Counted from the first letter of the stretch, positions 26,754 to 35,796 are shown. The stretch: 64,000 nucleotides of DNA from an uncultured Anaerolineae bacterium (GCA_937927775.1 CALBEF010000040.1:20957-84956); one strand, 5' to 3'. The notes: a model not told the origin generated them from the letters alone. Numbers and translations: made by a program.

Positions 26754-27694
26754 CCGCTGCCCGCCGGCCGATCACCGTGGTTGGCAGTCTGATGGCGGAT
26801 GTGTTTGTGCGCGCGCCCGACTGGCCGGCGCCGGGCGCTGTGGCGCATGGCGAATCGGCGTTGATCGACGGCGGCGGCAAGGGCGCGAATCAGGCGCTCA
26901 TGGTGGCGCGCATGGGCTGGCCGGTCAGCCTGATTGGGTGTGTGGGAACGGATATTGCCGGCGCCGGCCTGCTGGCCCGATTGAGCGCGTCGGGTGTTGA
27001 CACGTCGCGTGTGCTTGAGAATGCTTCGGCAGGCACCGGCCTGTTCGTGCTCCTGTCATCCGCCGACGGGCGGCGCGGCGCGCTGGCGGTCAACGGCGCA
27101 AACAGCCGCTTGCGCGTTGAAGATGTGAGGCAACACGCGGACGCAGTGCGAACTTCAGCGGCCCTGATCGCGCAGTTGGAAATTCCCGCGCCTGTGGCCG
27201 AGGCGGCGCTGCGGATCGCGTCCGAGGCCGGCGCGCTCACGGTGTTCAACGCTGCGCCCCGTTTCGAGTTTCCGAGGTCGATGCTGGCGTGGTGCGACTA
27301 TGTGGTGGTGAATGACGAAGAGGCCGGCTGGCTGGCCGGCGTGACGGCGCATGATGTGGCCGGCGCAGCCGAGGCCGCGCGCCGGATCGAGGCGCTGGGC
27401 GCGCGCAGCGTGCTGGTGACGATGGGCGCGCGCGGCGTGTGGGCGCGCACGCGCGACTGGCAGGGACATGCGCCGGCGCCGGTTGTGACGCCGGACGACG
27501 CGGATGCAGCCGTTGGCGCCGGCGATGCGTTTGTGGGCGCTTTGACCGTTCGCTTGTGCGAAGGCGCTCCGGCGCGCGAGGCGGTTCGATTTGCTTCAGC
27601 CGCCGCGACGCTGTCAGTGACCCGGCGCGGGGCGCAGGCCGGCCTGCCCGCGCGTCGCGATGTGGAAGCGCTGCTGCAACAGGCGATGCCCTGA
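26693..27694 (+). CDS. PfkB/ribokinase-family carbohydrate kinase
   Basis: ITVVGSLMADVFVRAPDWPAPGAV, DGGGKGANQALMVARMG, AAVGAGDAFVGALTVRLCEG. N-terminus overlaps octamer array; true start uncertain. Confidence 0.9.
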   Translation: MTQSLNHPMAQSPDRSIAQSPAARRPITVVGSLMADVFVRAPDWPAPGAVAHGESALIDGGGKGANQALMVARMGWPVSLIGCVGTDIAGAGLLARLSASGVDTSRVLENASAGTGLFVLLSSADGRRGALAVNGANSRLRVEDVRQHADAVRTSAALIAQLEIPAPVAEAALRIASEAGALTVFNAAPRFEFPRSMLAWCDYVVVNDEEAGWLAGVTAHDVAGAAEAARRIEALGARSVLVTMGARGVWARTRDWQGHAPAPVVTPDDADAAVGAGDAFVGALTVRLCEGAPAREAVRFASAAATLSVTRRGAQAGLPARRDVEALLQQAMP

Positions 27695-27730
27695 GCAGCG
27701 CGGGGGCATTGCATCGGGTGAACACGGGAA

Positions 27731-27766
27731 ACGCAAAAGGCGACCGGGGCTGGTCGCCTTTTGCGT
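27731..27766. terminator. Bidirectional terminator hairpin between convergent genes
   Basis: ACGCAAAAGGCGACC-GGGGCT-GGTCGCCTTTTGCGT, perfect 15-bp stem. Confidence 0.85.
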
Positions 27767-27816
27767 GGATGCGCCGAATAATGCCAGGCAGTGTCGTCAA
27801 CGCCAGGCCGGCCGGC

Positions 27817-28065
27817 TCACGCTTTGGCCAGGCGCTCTTCGAGATACTTCACTGCTTCGCCGACGGTGGTGATCTTCTGCGCGTCTTCGTCCGAAATCTC
27901 GCCGCCAAATTCCTCTTCGAAGGCCATGATCAGTTCAACCAGGTCCAGTGAGTCGGCTTCAAGATCCTCGCGGAAACGGGCTTCGAGCGTGACCTTCTCC
28001 GGCGGCACGCCGAGCAGTTTGACGACCAGCGCCTTCACACGCTCGAATGTTCCTTGATCTGCCAT
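27817..28065 (-). CDS. acpP: Acyl carrier protein
   Basis: [47 protein letters not shown]. Confidence 0.97.
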   Translation of the reverse strand: MADQGTFERVKALVVKLLGVPPEKVTLEARFREDLEADSLDLVELIMAFEEEFGGEISDEDAQKITTVGEAVKYLEERLAKA

Positions 28066-28192
28066 TTGATTCAGTTCCTCCTAAGTTTGCCCTTTTGTGG
28101 CTATGATTCTATCTCAAGCGGGGCGTTATGTGCAAATGCGGGCACACGGCGCCTCTGGGTGAGGAAACACCGCATTCGCAAAGGAGTTACGA

Positions 28193-29212
28193 GTGACACA
28201 AGCAGTTTTGCCTCAGCGCAAGTCGGATCATATCCGAATCAATCTCGAGCAGGATGTCGCGTCGCGGATCACGACCGGCCTCGAGCGGGTGCGCTTTGCG
28301 CATCAGGCCCTGCCCGAGCTGGACATGCAATCGATTGATCTGTCCACAACCGTTTTCGGGAAAAGGTTGCGCGCGCCGTTGTTGATGTCGTGCATGACCG
28401 GCGGGACTGAAGAAGCCCTGGCAATCAACCGCAACCTGGCGGCGGCGGCTCAACAGGCCGGCGTAGCCATGGGATTGGGATCGATGCGCGCTGCGGTGGC
28501 GCATCCCGAGCTGGCTTACACGTTTCAGGTGCGCGATGTGGCGCCTGATGTGCTGTTGTTTGCCAACATCGGCGCGGTGCAACTGAACTATGGCTTCACT
28601 ATCGATCAATGCAGGCAGGCGATGGATATCGTTGGCGCGGATGCGCTGGTGCTGCATCTGAACCCGCTCCAGGAGGCGCTACAGCCGGAAGGCGATGTGA
28701 ACTGGGCCGGCCTGTTGTCGAAGATCGAGCGCGTGGCGCGAACGCTGCCGGTGGTGGCAAAGGAAGTGGGCTGGGGCATCTCGCGCCGGGCGGCTGCCGA
28801 TCTTGCCAGCGCGGGCGTTATCGGCATCGATGTCGCCGGCGCCGGCGGCACATCGTGGAGCCAGGTCGAGATGCATCGCGCGAAAACCGACATCCAGCGC
28901 CGTGTGGCCGAGGCTTTTGTCGATTGGGGAATCCCAACCGCAGACTCGATCCGTTTCGTTCGAGAGGCGGCGCCGGGATTGCCCATCATCGCCAGTGGCG
29001 GGTTGAAAAACGGCGTGGATGGCGCGAAGTGCCTGGCGCTGGGCGCAAGTCTGTTCGGACTGGCGCGCCCGTTCCTGAAGCCGGCTACCGTGTCTGCCGA
29101 ACACGTGCTTGACGAGGTGACGATTCTGCTCGGGCAATTGCGAGCGGTGATGTTGTGCGCCGGGGCGCAGACGGTGCAAGACCTGGGCCGGGTAGAGCTT
29201 CTGGAGTCGTGA
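28193..29212 (+). CDS. fni: Type 2 isopentenyl-diphosphate delta-isomerase
   Basis: [72 protein letters not shown]. Confidence 0.95.
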   Translation: MTQAVLPQRKSDHIRINLEQDVASRITTGLERVRFAHQALPELDMQSIDLSTTVFGKRLRAPLLMSCMTGGTEEALAINRNLAAAAQQAGVAMGLGSMRAAVAHPELAYTFQVRDVAPDVLLFANIGAVQLNYGFTIDQCRQAMDIVGADALVLHLNPLQEALQPEGDVNWAGLLSKIERVARTLPVVAKEVGWGISRRAAADLASAGVIGIDVAGAGGTSWSQVEMHRAKTDIQRRVAEAFVDWGIPTADSIRFVREAAPGLPIIASGGLKNGVDGAKCLALGASLFGLARPFLKPATVSAEHVLDEVTILLGQLRAVMLCAGAQTVQDLGRVELLES

Positions 29213-29322
29213 AGGGACATCAGGACAACTGACTACGTCGGGCCGTTTCATCGAATTATCATTTAGATTTAATCAAGTGTTAAACGCGAGTCAGTCTTTC
29301 GTCTGAATGCCGGCCATTGCTA

Positions 29323-29350
29323 TTGACAAACAGCGAGCGCGCTGTACAAT
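29323..29350 (+). promoter_or_regulatory. Sigma70-type promoter TTGACA-N16-TACAAT
   Basis: ttgaca 29323-29328, tacaat 29345-29350. Confidence 0.8.
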
Positions 29351-29484
29351 CCCCGGCGTGAGCTTACGTTTAGTTTTGAGAGATTTTGGATTCCGTTAAG
29401 CAAAGATAAAGACAATCCGGGGGTGGCAATTGAGCTGGTCATCAGGCTGGGTTATTGCCAAACCTGGCAAGAAGGAGATGCATC

Positions 29485-29688
29485 ATGGATTTCTATAATG
29501 TGATGGAGATGGGTCGGATTCGGCAGGCTGAACTGATTCGTGAGGCGCAGGCCTGCAATCGCCTGGGCGACCAGGGGCTCAGCGCCTTTGATCGCGCAGT
29601 CATCTGGTTCAGCGAGCAGATGATTGTCCTCGGCCGCGCGCTTCAGCAGCGCTACGTGATGGGGCTGTCGAACGCAGAACGCGCGTGA
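29485..29688 (+). CDS. Small hypothetical protein (67 aa)
   Basis: AAGGAG SD, ATG at 29485: MDFYNVMEMGRIRQAELIREAQACNRLGDQGLSAFDRAVIWFSEQMIVLGRALQQRYVMGLSNAERA; flanked by promoter and terminator. Confidence 0.75.
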   Translation: MDFYNVMEMGRIRQAELIREAQACNRLGDQGLSAFDRAVIWFSEQMIVLGRALQQRYVMGLSNAERA

Positions 29689-29741
29689 TGTGCCCCGGGC
29701 GCGCCGGTTGTGCGCGCTATTCACGTTCACCCGATCATCAG

Positions 29742-29776
29742 GCCCCCGGCTTCATAACGAAGCCGGGGGCTTTTTT
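29742..29776 (+). terminator. Intrinsic terminator
   Basis: GCCCCCGGCTTC-ATAAC-GAAGCCGGGGGC-TTTTTT. Confidence 0.95.
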
Positions 29777-29852
29777 GCGTCCCTGCCTCGCCGACGGCCT
29801 CTGGGGCCGGCTAGTAGGTCGAAAGTATGAGTTGAGATTTCTGAATACCCCA

Positions 29853-29880
29853 TTGACAAAAAAGAATCCAAATCTACAAT
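29853..29880 (+). promoter_or_regulatory. Sigma70-type promoter TTGACA-N16-TACAAT
   Basis: ttgaca 29853-29858, tacaat 29875-29880; upstream of the DUF2089 operon. Confidence 0.8.
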
Positions 29881-29984
29881 CAGCTTCAGATTATTGAAGT
29901 CAATTTTAGACTCCACTGGCGACGGCAGCAGGAGCGCCGTCGGGTTGCATATAGATCATTCCTACGGGAGGTTTTCCAGCGCCA

Positions 29985-30395
29985 ATGCAGATGCTGCCAG
30001 CTCAATGCCCGCTGTGCGCGGGCGAGATAACGGTTACCCGGCTGTACTGTCCGGCGTGCGATGTGACGATCGAAGGACGCTTTGCTGTCGGGCAATTTCT
30101 GCGCCTGACCCCCGAGCAACTCGCGTTTGTCGAGACATTCGTGCGTTGTGAAGGCAAGTTGTCGCGCATGGAGGGCGAGCTTGGGTTGTCGTATCCCACG
30201 ATCCGCAGCCGGCTGCACGATGTCATTCGCGCGCTGGGCTACGAGCCGGGCAGGGAAGAGCCGCCGCCCTCGCCCAGGATCAGCGACGAAGAGCGGCTGC
30301 GCATTCTCGATGCTTTGAACCAGGGACGCATCTCGCCGGAACAGGCAATGCTGATGTTGCAGGGCGGCGCGCCCGGCAACGACGAAGAGGAGTAA
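29985..30395 (+). CDS. DUF2089 family zinc-ribbon/HTH protein with C-terminal helical-hairpin (SHOCT-like) motif
   Basis: CPLCAGEITVTRLYCPACDVTIEGRF; LSRMEGELGLSYPTIRSRLHDVIRALGY; DEERLRILDALNQGRISPEQAMLMLQG. Confidence 0.9.
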   Translation: MQMLPAQCPLCAGEITVTRLYCPACDVTIEGRFAVGQFLRLTPEQLAFVETFVRCEGKLSRMEGELGLSYPTIRSRLHDVIRALGYEPGREEPPPSPRISDEERLRILDALNQGRISPEQAMLMLQGGAPGNDEEE

Positions 30396-30401
30396 ATCCA
30401 A

Positions 30402-31535
30402 ATGGAACAACAAGTGCTTCCGACCGGAGACAACCCCGTCATCGTGGTCGAGACGGTTCACGGCGACCTGCACGTGATGGGTTGGGAGCGCGCCGAGGTG
30501 TTGGCCCGCGCGCGCTCGGACAGCGATCTCAGTCTCGATCAGCGCGGCGATCAGATCATGCTGACCTGTCACGACGACTGCGTGCTGCGCGTGCCGCAGT
30601 CTGCCAGCCTCGATCTGGTCAACGTGATGGGCGATGCGCGCGTCAGGATGGTGCGTGGCGCGCTGACCGTTCGCCGGGCGGGCGATCTCGCCGTTCATGG
30701 CGCGGGACCCACGACCGTCGAGACGGTCAGCGGCGATTGTGTCGTCAAGGCGATTGCCGGCGACCTGCAAGTGAACCGGGTTGGCGGCGATCTGTCCGCG
30801 CGTGACGTTCAGGGGCAATTCGTTGCCACTGCCGTAGGCGGCGACATTCGCATCGGGGGGATTGCCGGAATGGCAACCGCATCTGCGGGGGGCGACATCT
30901 CGCTCAACCTGGCGCCGACGCCCGGCCAAAAATGCCGGTTCACCGCAGGGGGCGACATCAGCGCGCGCGTGCCCGAGACCGCCAATGCGCGCTTCAGCAT
31001 GACCAGCCGCGCGGACGCTATCCGTGTGCGCATCCCCGGCGTGCCCAACGACGCCGGCAAGGGTGTCCGGCAGGTTACGCTGGGGGATGGCAGCGCCGAG
31101 ATCATCCTGACCGCCGGCGGCGACATCTCGTTATCCAGCGATAGCGCCGGCCAGAACGTGGACGACCTGGGCGCGCGTCTCGACGCAGAGTTTTCGCGCA
31201 TGGGCGACCTCATCGCCCAGCGCACACAAGAAGCTGCCCAGCGCATGGCGTCGCGCATCGAAGCCAAAGCGCAGCGCGCGGCTCGCAAGGCCGAGCGCAT
31301 GGCCCAGCGCGTCGCGCGCGAGGCCGAACAGCAGTCGCGCGGCTGGATGCGGCATGGACACCCCTTCGAGGGTCGCCACTTTGCCGGCCCCTTTGCGCCG
31401 CCGCCTCCGCCCGGCGCGCAGCCCGTCACGGATGAAGAGCGACTGGCGGTTCTGCGCATGGTCGAACAGAAGAAGATCACCGTGGAGCAGGCGGAGAAAC
31501 TGCTTGCCGCGCTCGAAGGAAAGGCGCAATCCTGA
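30402..31535 (+). CDS. DUF4097-like beta-rich protein with C-terminal helical-hairpin (SHOCT-like) motif
   Basis: VVETVHGDLHVMGWERAEVLARARSDSDL, repeated GGDI strands, C-terminal DEERLAVLRMVEQKKITVEQAEKLLAALEG. Confidence 0.8.
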   Translation: MEQQVLPTGDNPVIVVETVHGDLHVMGWERAEVLARARSDSDLSLDQRGDQIMLTCHDDCVLRVPQSASLDLVNVMGDARVRMVRGALTVRRAGDLAVHGAGPTTVETVSGDCVVKAIAGDLQVNRVGGDLSARDVQGQFVATAVGGDIRIGGIAGMATASAGGDISLNLAPTPGQKCRFTAGGDISARVPETANARFSMTSRADAIRVRIPGVPNDAGKGVRQVTLGDGSAEIILTAGGDISLSSDSAGQNVDDLGARLDAEFSRMGDLIAQRTQEAAQRMASRIEAKAQRAARKAERMAQRVAREAEQQSRGWMRHGHPFEGRHFAGPFAPPPPPGAQPVTDEERLAVLRMVEQKKITVEQAEKLLAALEGKAQS

Positions 31536-31695
31536 GTCAGGATAATCGCTGAACCCGCGCCTGGGCCGAACTCATGTTCCCTCAAGAGAGGGGCGACGGA
31601 TTGAAGTGAGCGCCGGAGGATGGGGGCGCCGGATAGCCGGCGGTGGCGGCAGCGCAGAATCATCCGGCGCCACAGAGGCAACAGGAGCCATGACC

Positions 31696-33024
31696 ATGCA
31701 ATCGGCAACCGAACGATGGGATGAGACCAACTGGAAGCGGCGGTTTTTCACGATCTGGACGGGGCAGGCGTTTTCGCTGTTCGGCAGCAATCTGGTGCAA
31801 TTTGCGCTGGTGTGGTGGCTGACCTCCACGACCGGCTCTGCGACGGTGCTGGCGCTGGCGACGCTGGCGGCGATGCTGCCCCAGATTCTGCTCAGCCCGA
31901 TCGCGGGCGCTGTGGTGGATCGCGGCAGCCGCCGGCTGATCATGATGGCGGCCGACAGCGCGATTGCGCTGTTGACGCTGGGTCTGGTGATCGTGTTTGC
32001 GAGCGGGTCGGCGCAGATATGGCACGTCTACGTGATCATGTTCGCGCGCTCGGCGCTGGGCGCGTTCCACTGGCCGGCCATGTCCGCTTCCACGTCGCTG
32101 ATGGTGCCACAAAAGCACCTCTCGCGCGTGGCTGGATTGAACCAGGCGTTGTATGGCGCAGTCAACATCATTGCGCCGCCGGCCGGCGCGCTGATGCTGG
32201 CGGCGCTGCCCATGCACCAGGTGCTGGCGATCGATGTGGTCACGGCGCTGATGGCGGTGTTGCCTCTGGCGTTCATCAGGGTGCCGCAACCCGGGCGGTC
32301 TATTGAAGCGCGGGAGGCAGGGCCGACCAGTGTGACACAGGACATGAAGGCCGGTTTGCGCTATCTGCTGGGCTGGCCCGGCCTGCTCGTCGTCTGTGTC
32401 ATGGCAGCCGTCATCAACTTCATCGTCAATCCCGCTTTCGCCCTGCTGCCGATCCTGGTGACCAGGCACTTTGGCGGCCAGGCGCTTGAATTGGGCTGGA
32501 TCAATTCGGCTTACGGCGTCGGCGTGATCGCCGGCGGGCTTGCGCTCAGCGTGTGGGGCGGCTTCAAGCGCCGGATCGTGACCTCTATGTTCGGTCTGGC
32601 CTTCATGGGTGTCGGCACGCTTGTCATCGGCGCAGCGCCGGCCAACGCCTTCGTCATTGCGATCGCCGGCATGGCGCTGGCCGGGATCATGAATCCGATC
32701 ACGAATGGCCCGCTGTTCGCCGTGCTTCAATCGACAGTGGCGCCGGATATGCAGGGGCGGGTCATGTCATTGCTGAACGCCTTTGCCACAGCCATGTCGC
32801 CCCTCAGTCTGTTGGTGGCCGGCCCGCTGTCCGACACACTGGGCGTGCAGGTCTGGTACATCGTGGGCGGCATTGCCTGCATCCTGCTGGCAGCCGTTGG
32901 ATATCTGACGCCTGCCGTAGCCAACCTCGAGCGCGGGAGACCCGGCACAGCGGCGCCGATTGCGGCTGCGTCATCTGCGACGCCGCTCGATGGCCCGGCT
33001 CAGTTCGAGCCGGTTGCCAAATGA
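31696..33024 (+). CDS. MFS transporter
   Basis: WKRRFFTIWTGQAFSLFGSNLVQFALVWWLTSTTGSATVLALATLAAMLPQILLSPIAGAVVDRGSRR; about 12 hydrophobic segments. ATG choice (31690/31696) uncertain. Confidence 0.9.
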   Translation: MQSATERWDETNWKRRFFTIWTGQAFSLFGSNLVQFALVWWLTSTTGSATVLALATLAAMLPQILLSPIAGAVVDRGSRRLIMMAADSAIALLTLGLVIVFASGSAQIWHVYVIMFARSALGAFHWPAMSASTSLMVPQKHLSRVAGLNQALYGAVNIIAPPAGALMLAALPMHQVLAIDVVTALMAVLPLAFIRVPQPGRSIEAREAGPTSVTQDMKAGLRYLLGWPGLLVVCVMAAVINFIVNPAFALLPILVTRHFGGQALELGWINSAYGVGVIAGGLALSVWGGFKRRIVTSMFGLAFMGVGTLVIGAAPANAFVIAIAGMALAGIMNPITNGPLFAVLQSTVAPDMQGRVMSLLNAFATAMSPLSLLVAGPLSDTLGVQVWYIVGGIACILLAAVGYLTPAVANLERGRPGTAAPIAAASSATPLDGPAQFEPVAK

Positions 33025-33087
33025 ACACACTGGCGCGCGATCAGGACTGCTGATCGCTGCTGGAATAGAGCCACAGGAGAAACACTG

Positions 33088-33891
33088 ATGGATCATACGA
33101 CAGACGGGCCGCGCATGGCAATTCTGGAGCGCCTGGAGCGCGGCGAGATCACCGCCTCTGAGGCAATGGCATTGCTCGACGCTCCGCCAGAGATTTCGGT
33201 TCCGGCGGGTGTTTTGGACGAGCGCGATGAGTTGCTGGACAGGATCGATCGCGGCGAGATCACTGCCGGCGAAGCCTTGCGCCGGCTCGGCGTAGACGAC
33301 TGGGACGATGCTGCCGGCGCAACCGGCGCGCAGGATGCGTTGAGCGCGGTGGCCGGCGCGACGCCAGGCATTGCGCCCGACGCAGGGACGTTCGCGGCGG
33401 AAGAGCTTGCCGGCATGCGCGCGTCACATCATGAACCGCCTCCACCCCTGCCAGAAATCGAGTCGTGGCGGCGCTGGTATCAAATCCCGCTTGCGGCCGG
33501 CATCGCCGCCATTGTGCTGGGGACGCTGCTAATGTACTCCGCGCTGCAAGCATCGGGCATCGGCTTCTGGTTCCTGTGCGCCGGCGCGCCGGTCATGTTG
33601 GGCATTCTGCTGGCAGTGCTGGCCTGGCTCAGCCGGAAAGGCCCCTGGCTGCACGTGCGCGTGAGCAATATGCAGGGAACCTGGCCGAGGACTCTGGCCA
33701 TCAGCTTTCCGTTGCCGGCGCGCGCAACAGCCCGGGCGTTACGCGCGTTCGCTCCCCAGCACCTGCCACTGCGCGGCATGTCGATGGACGATCTGGTTGA
33801 AGGTTTGAGCTCCGCATCGCCGGATGCCCCGTTCTACGTCGATGTTGTCGAGGGCAAAAACGGTGAGCGCGTGCAGGTGTTCATCGGTTGA
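33088..33891 (+). CDS. Membrane protein with two N-terminal helical-hairpin motifs and a C-terminal domain shared with the next gene
   Basis: MAILERLERGEITASEAMALLD and RDELLDRIDRGEITAGEALRRLG; two TM segments; C-terminal WLHVRVSN...FYVDVVEGKNGERVQVFIG. Confidence 0.75.
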   Translation: MDHTTDGPRMAILERLERGEITASEAMALLDAPPEISVPAGVLDERDELLDRIDRGEITAGEALRRLGVDDWDDAAGATGAQDALSAVAGATPGIAPDAGTFAAEELAGMRASHHEPPPPLPEIESWRRWYQIPLAAGIAAIVLGTLLMYSALQASGIGFWFLCAGAPVMLGILLAVLAWLSRKGPWLHVRVSNMQGTWPRTLAISFPLPARATARALRAFAPQHLPLRGMSMDDLVEGLSSASPDAPFYVDVVEGKNGERVQVFIG

Positions 33892-33938
33892 TTCAGAGAT
33901 TTGCGAGTGTGAGCCAGTGACTCAATGGAGAAATAGAA

Positions 33939-34325
33939 ATGGCTTCTGTTGAAGAACGCATGAAGGTGCTCAAAATGATCGAAGAGGGCAAGATCACTGC
34001 CGAGGAAGGCGCAAAGCTGCTGGCCGCGCTGGACATGGGGCCGCGACCGGGCAAAGGACCTGTGCCGCCACCGCCGCCGGTTGGGGCGGGGCGCTGGCTG
34101 CGCATCCGCGTCACCGACACAACAACGGGCCGGCCCAAAGTCAATGTGACCATCCCGATGGGACTGGTGAATGTCGGCCTGAAGATGGGCGCGCGCTTTG
34201 CCCCGGAATCTGCAAGCCTGGATTGGCAGCAGATCGCCGACGCCATCAACTCCGGCATGATCGGAAAGATCATCGACGTGGTGGACGAGCAGGACGGCGA
34301 GCGCGTCGAGATTTTTGTGGAGTAG
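33939..34325 (+). CDS. Soluble protein with helical-hairpin motif and paralogous C-terminal domain
   Basis: VEERMKVLKMIEEGKITAEEGAKLLAAL; C-terminal WLRIRVTDTTTGRPKVNVTIPMGLVNVGLKM...IIDVVDEQDGERVEIFVE. Confidence 0.78.
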   Translation: MASVEERMKVLKMIEEGKITAEEGAKLLAALDMGPRPGKGPVPPPPPVGAGRWLRIRVTDTTTGRPKVNVTIPMGLVNVGLKMGARFAPESASLDWQQIADAINSGMIGKIIDVVDEQDGERVEIFVE

Positions 34326-34329
34326 GCAG

Positions 34330-34351
34330 GGGCAACCGGCTGTGGTTGCCC
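34330..34351. repeat. REP-like hairpin GGGCAACC-N6-GGTTGCCC
   Basis: gggcaacc 34330-34337, ggttgccc 34344-34351; CTA of the convergent gene stop abuts it. Confidence 0.8.
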
Positions 34352-35751
34352 TATAACTCAAACGAATCCCCGCGATTGGGGACGTGGACATTCGGCGCGC
34401 CCAGGCCGCGAATGCCTTCGGCCAGCGCCCGCGCCGCGCGCTCCTCGCCGTGCACGACAAAGACGCCGCGCAGTTTGTTCGCGTTTGGTTTCACCCATTC
34501 CAGCAGGTCATTGCGGTCGGCGTGCCCGCTGAAAGCTTCGATGCGGCGCACCTCGGCGCGCACCCGGAAGTCATCCCCCAGGATGCGCGCGCGCGGCTCG
34601 CCGTCCAGAATGCGCCGGCCCAGTGTGTTCTCGGCCTGAAAGCTGACGAACAGGATCATGTTCTTCGGGTCTTCCAGGGTGTTCCGCAGGTGATGCAGGA
34701 TGCGGCCGTTCTCGCACATGCCCGAGGCGCTGATGATGACAGCCGGCCCGCGCAGATGATTGAGCGCCTTCGACGACTCGACATCGCGGATGTACGAGAG
34801 CCGGCGGAAACCAAACACATCCCCGTTTTCGGCTTCGGTAAGCAGTTGCCGCGTCTCGCGGTCGTAGCACTCTGGATGCTGCCGGAAGATCTCGGTGACG
34901 TTCACCGCCAGCGGGCTATCGACGAAGATCGGCACATCAGGCAACTGTTTGTCGAGCATGAGCTGGTGCAGACCGTAGACCATCTCCTGTGTGCGCCCAA
35001 CTGCAAAGGCGGGGATGACGACCTTGCCGCCGCGCCGGACTGCGTCTTCGACGGCCTGTCTCAGTTCCGGCAGCGCGTCCGAGATGGGCGGGTGCGTCCG
35101 GTCGCCATACGTGCTCTCGATGATCAGATAGTCCGCCTCCGGCATCGGGCGAGGGTCGCGCAGAATCGGCAGCCCAAAGCGCCCCAGGTCTCCGCTGAAG
35201 CATACCCGCGCGCTGCGGCCATTTTTCTGCGCCTCCACCAGCGCCCAGGCCGATCCCAGCATGTGGCCGGCGTCGCCGAGCCAGACCCGCATATCGGCCG
35301 CAACCGCCATCGGCTTGCCATAGTCGTAGCTGGCAAAGGCGTGCAGCGCATCCTCGGCGTCTTCGAGGGTGTAGATGGGTTCGATCGGCGGCAAATCGCC
35401 ATCCCTGCTGCGGCGCTTGTTCAGGAACCGCGCGTCTTCCTGCTGGATCATGGCCGAATCGCGCAACATCGCGGCGCACAGGTCGCGGGTGGCGTGGGTG
35501 CAATAAACGTGGCCGGTGAAGCCGCTTTTGGTCAGATTGGGAATGTTGCCGCTGTGGTCGATGTGCGCGTGCGACAACACAGCGGCGTCAATCTGGCCGG
35601 CGTCAAACGGGAGATGCTGATTGATGGCGTAGCTGTCGGCCCGCCGGCCCTGATAGAGACCGCAATCGAGCAGAAGCCGGCTTGCGCCGGTTTCCAGAAG
35701 ATGCTGCGAGCCGGTGACGGCGCGCGCAGCGCCCCAACATGTAAGCTTCAT
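34351..35751 (-). CDS. MBL-fold beta-CASP RNA-processing exonuclease (CPSF/RNase J-type)
   Basis: VLSHAHIDHSGNIPNL, YLIIESTYGDRTHPP, VIPAFAVGRTQEMVYGLHQLM, AVIISASGMCENGRILHHLRNTL, FSGHADRNDLLEWV. Confidence 0.95.
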   Translation of the reverse strand: MKLTCWGAARAVTGSQHLLETGASRLLLDCGLYQGRRADSYAINQHLPFDAGQIDAAVLSHAHIDHSGNIPNLTKSGFTGHVYCTHATRDLCAAMLRDSAMIQQEDARFLNKRRSRDGDLPPIEPIYTLEDAEDALHAFASYDYGKPMAVAADMRVWLGDAGHMLGSAWALVEAQKNGRSARVCFSGDLGRFGLPILRDPRPMPEADYLIIESTYGDRTHPPISDALPELRQAVEDAVRRGGKVVIPAFAVGRTQEMVYGLHQLMLDKQLPDVPIFVDSPLAVNVTEIFRQHPECYDRETRQLLTEAENGDVFGFRRLSYIRDVESSKALNHLRGPAVIISASGMCENGRILHHLRNTLEDPKNMILFVSFQAENTLGRRILDGEPRARILGDDFRVRAEVRRIEAFSGHADRNDLLEWVKPNANKLRGVFVVHGEERAARALAEGIRGLGAPNVHVPNRGDSFEL

Positions 35752-35796
35752 GGTGGGCCGAGTATAATGGCCGCACTGTGGAGGTAAGCAACCAGC

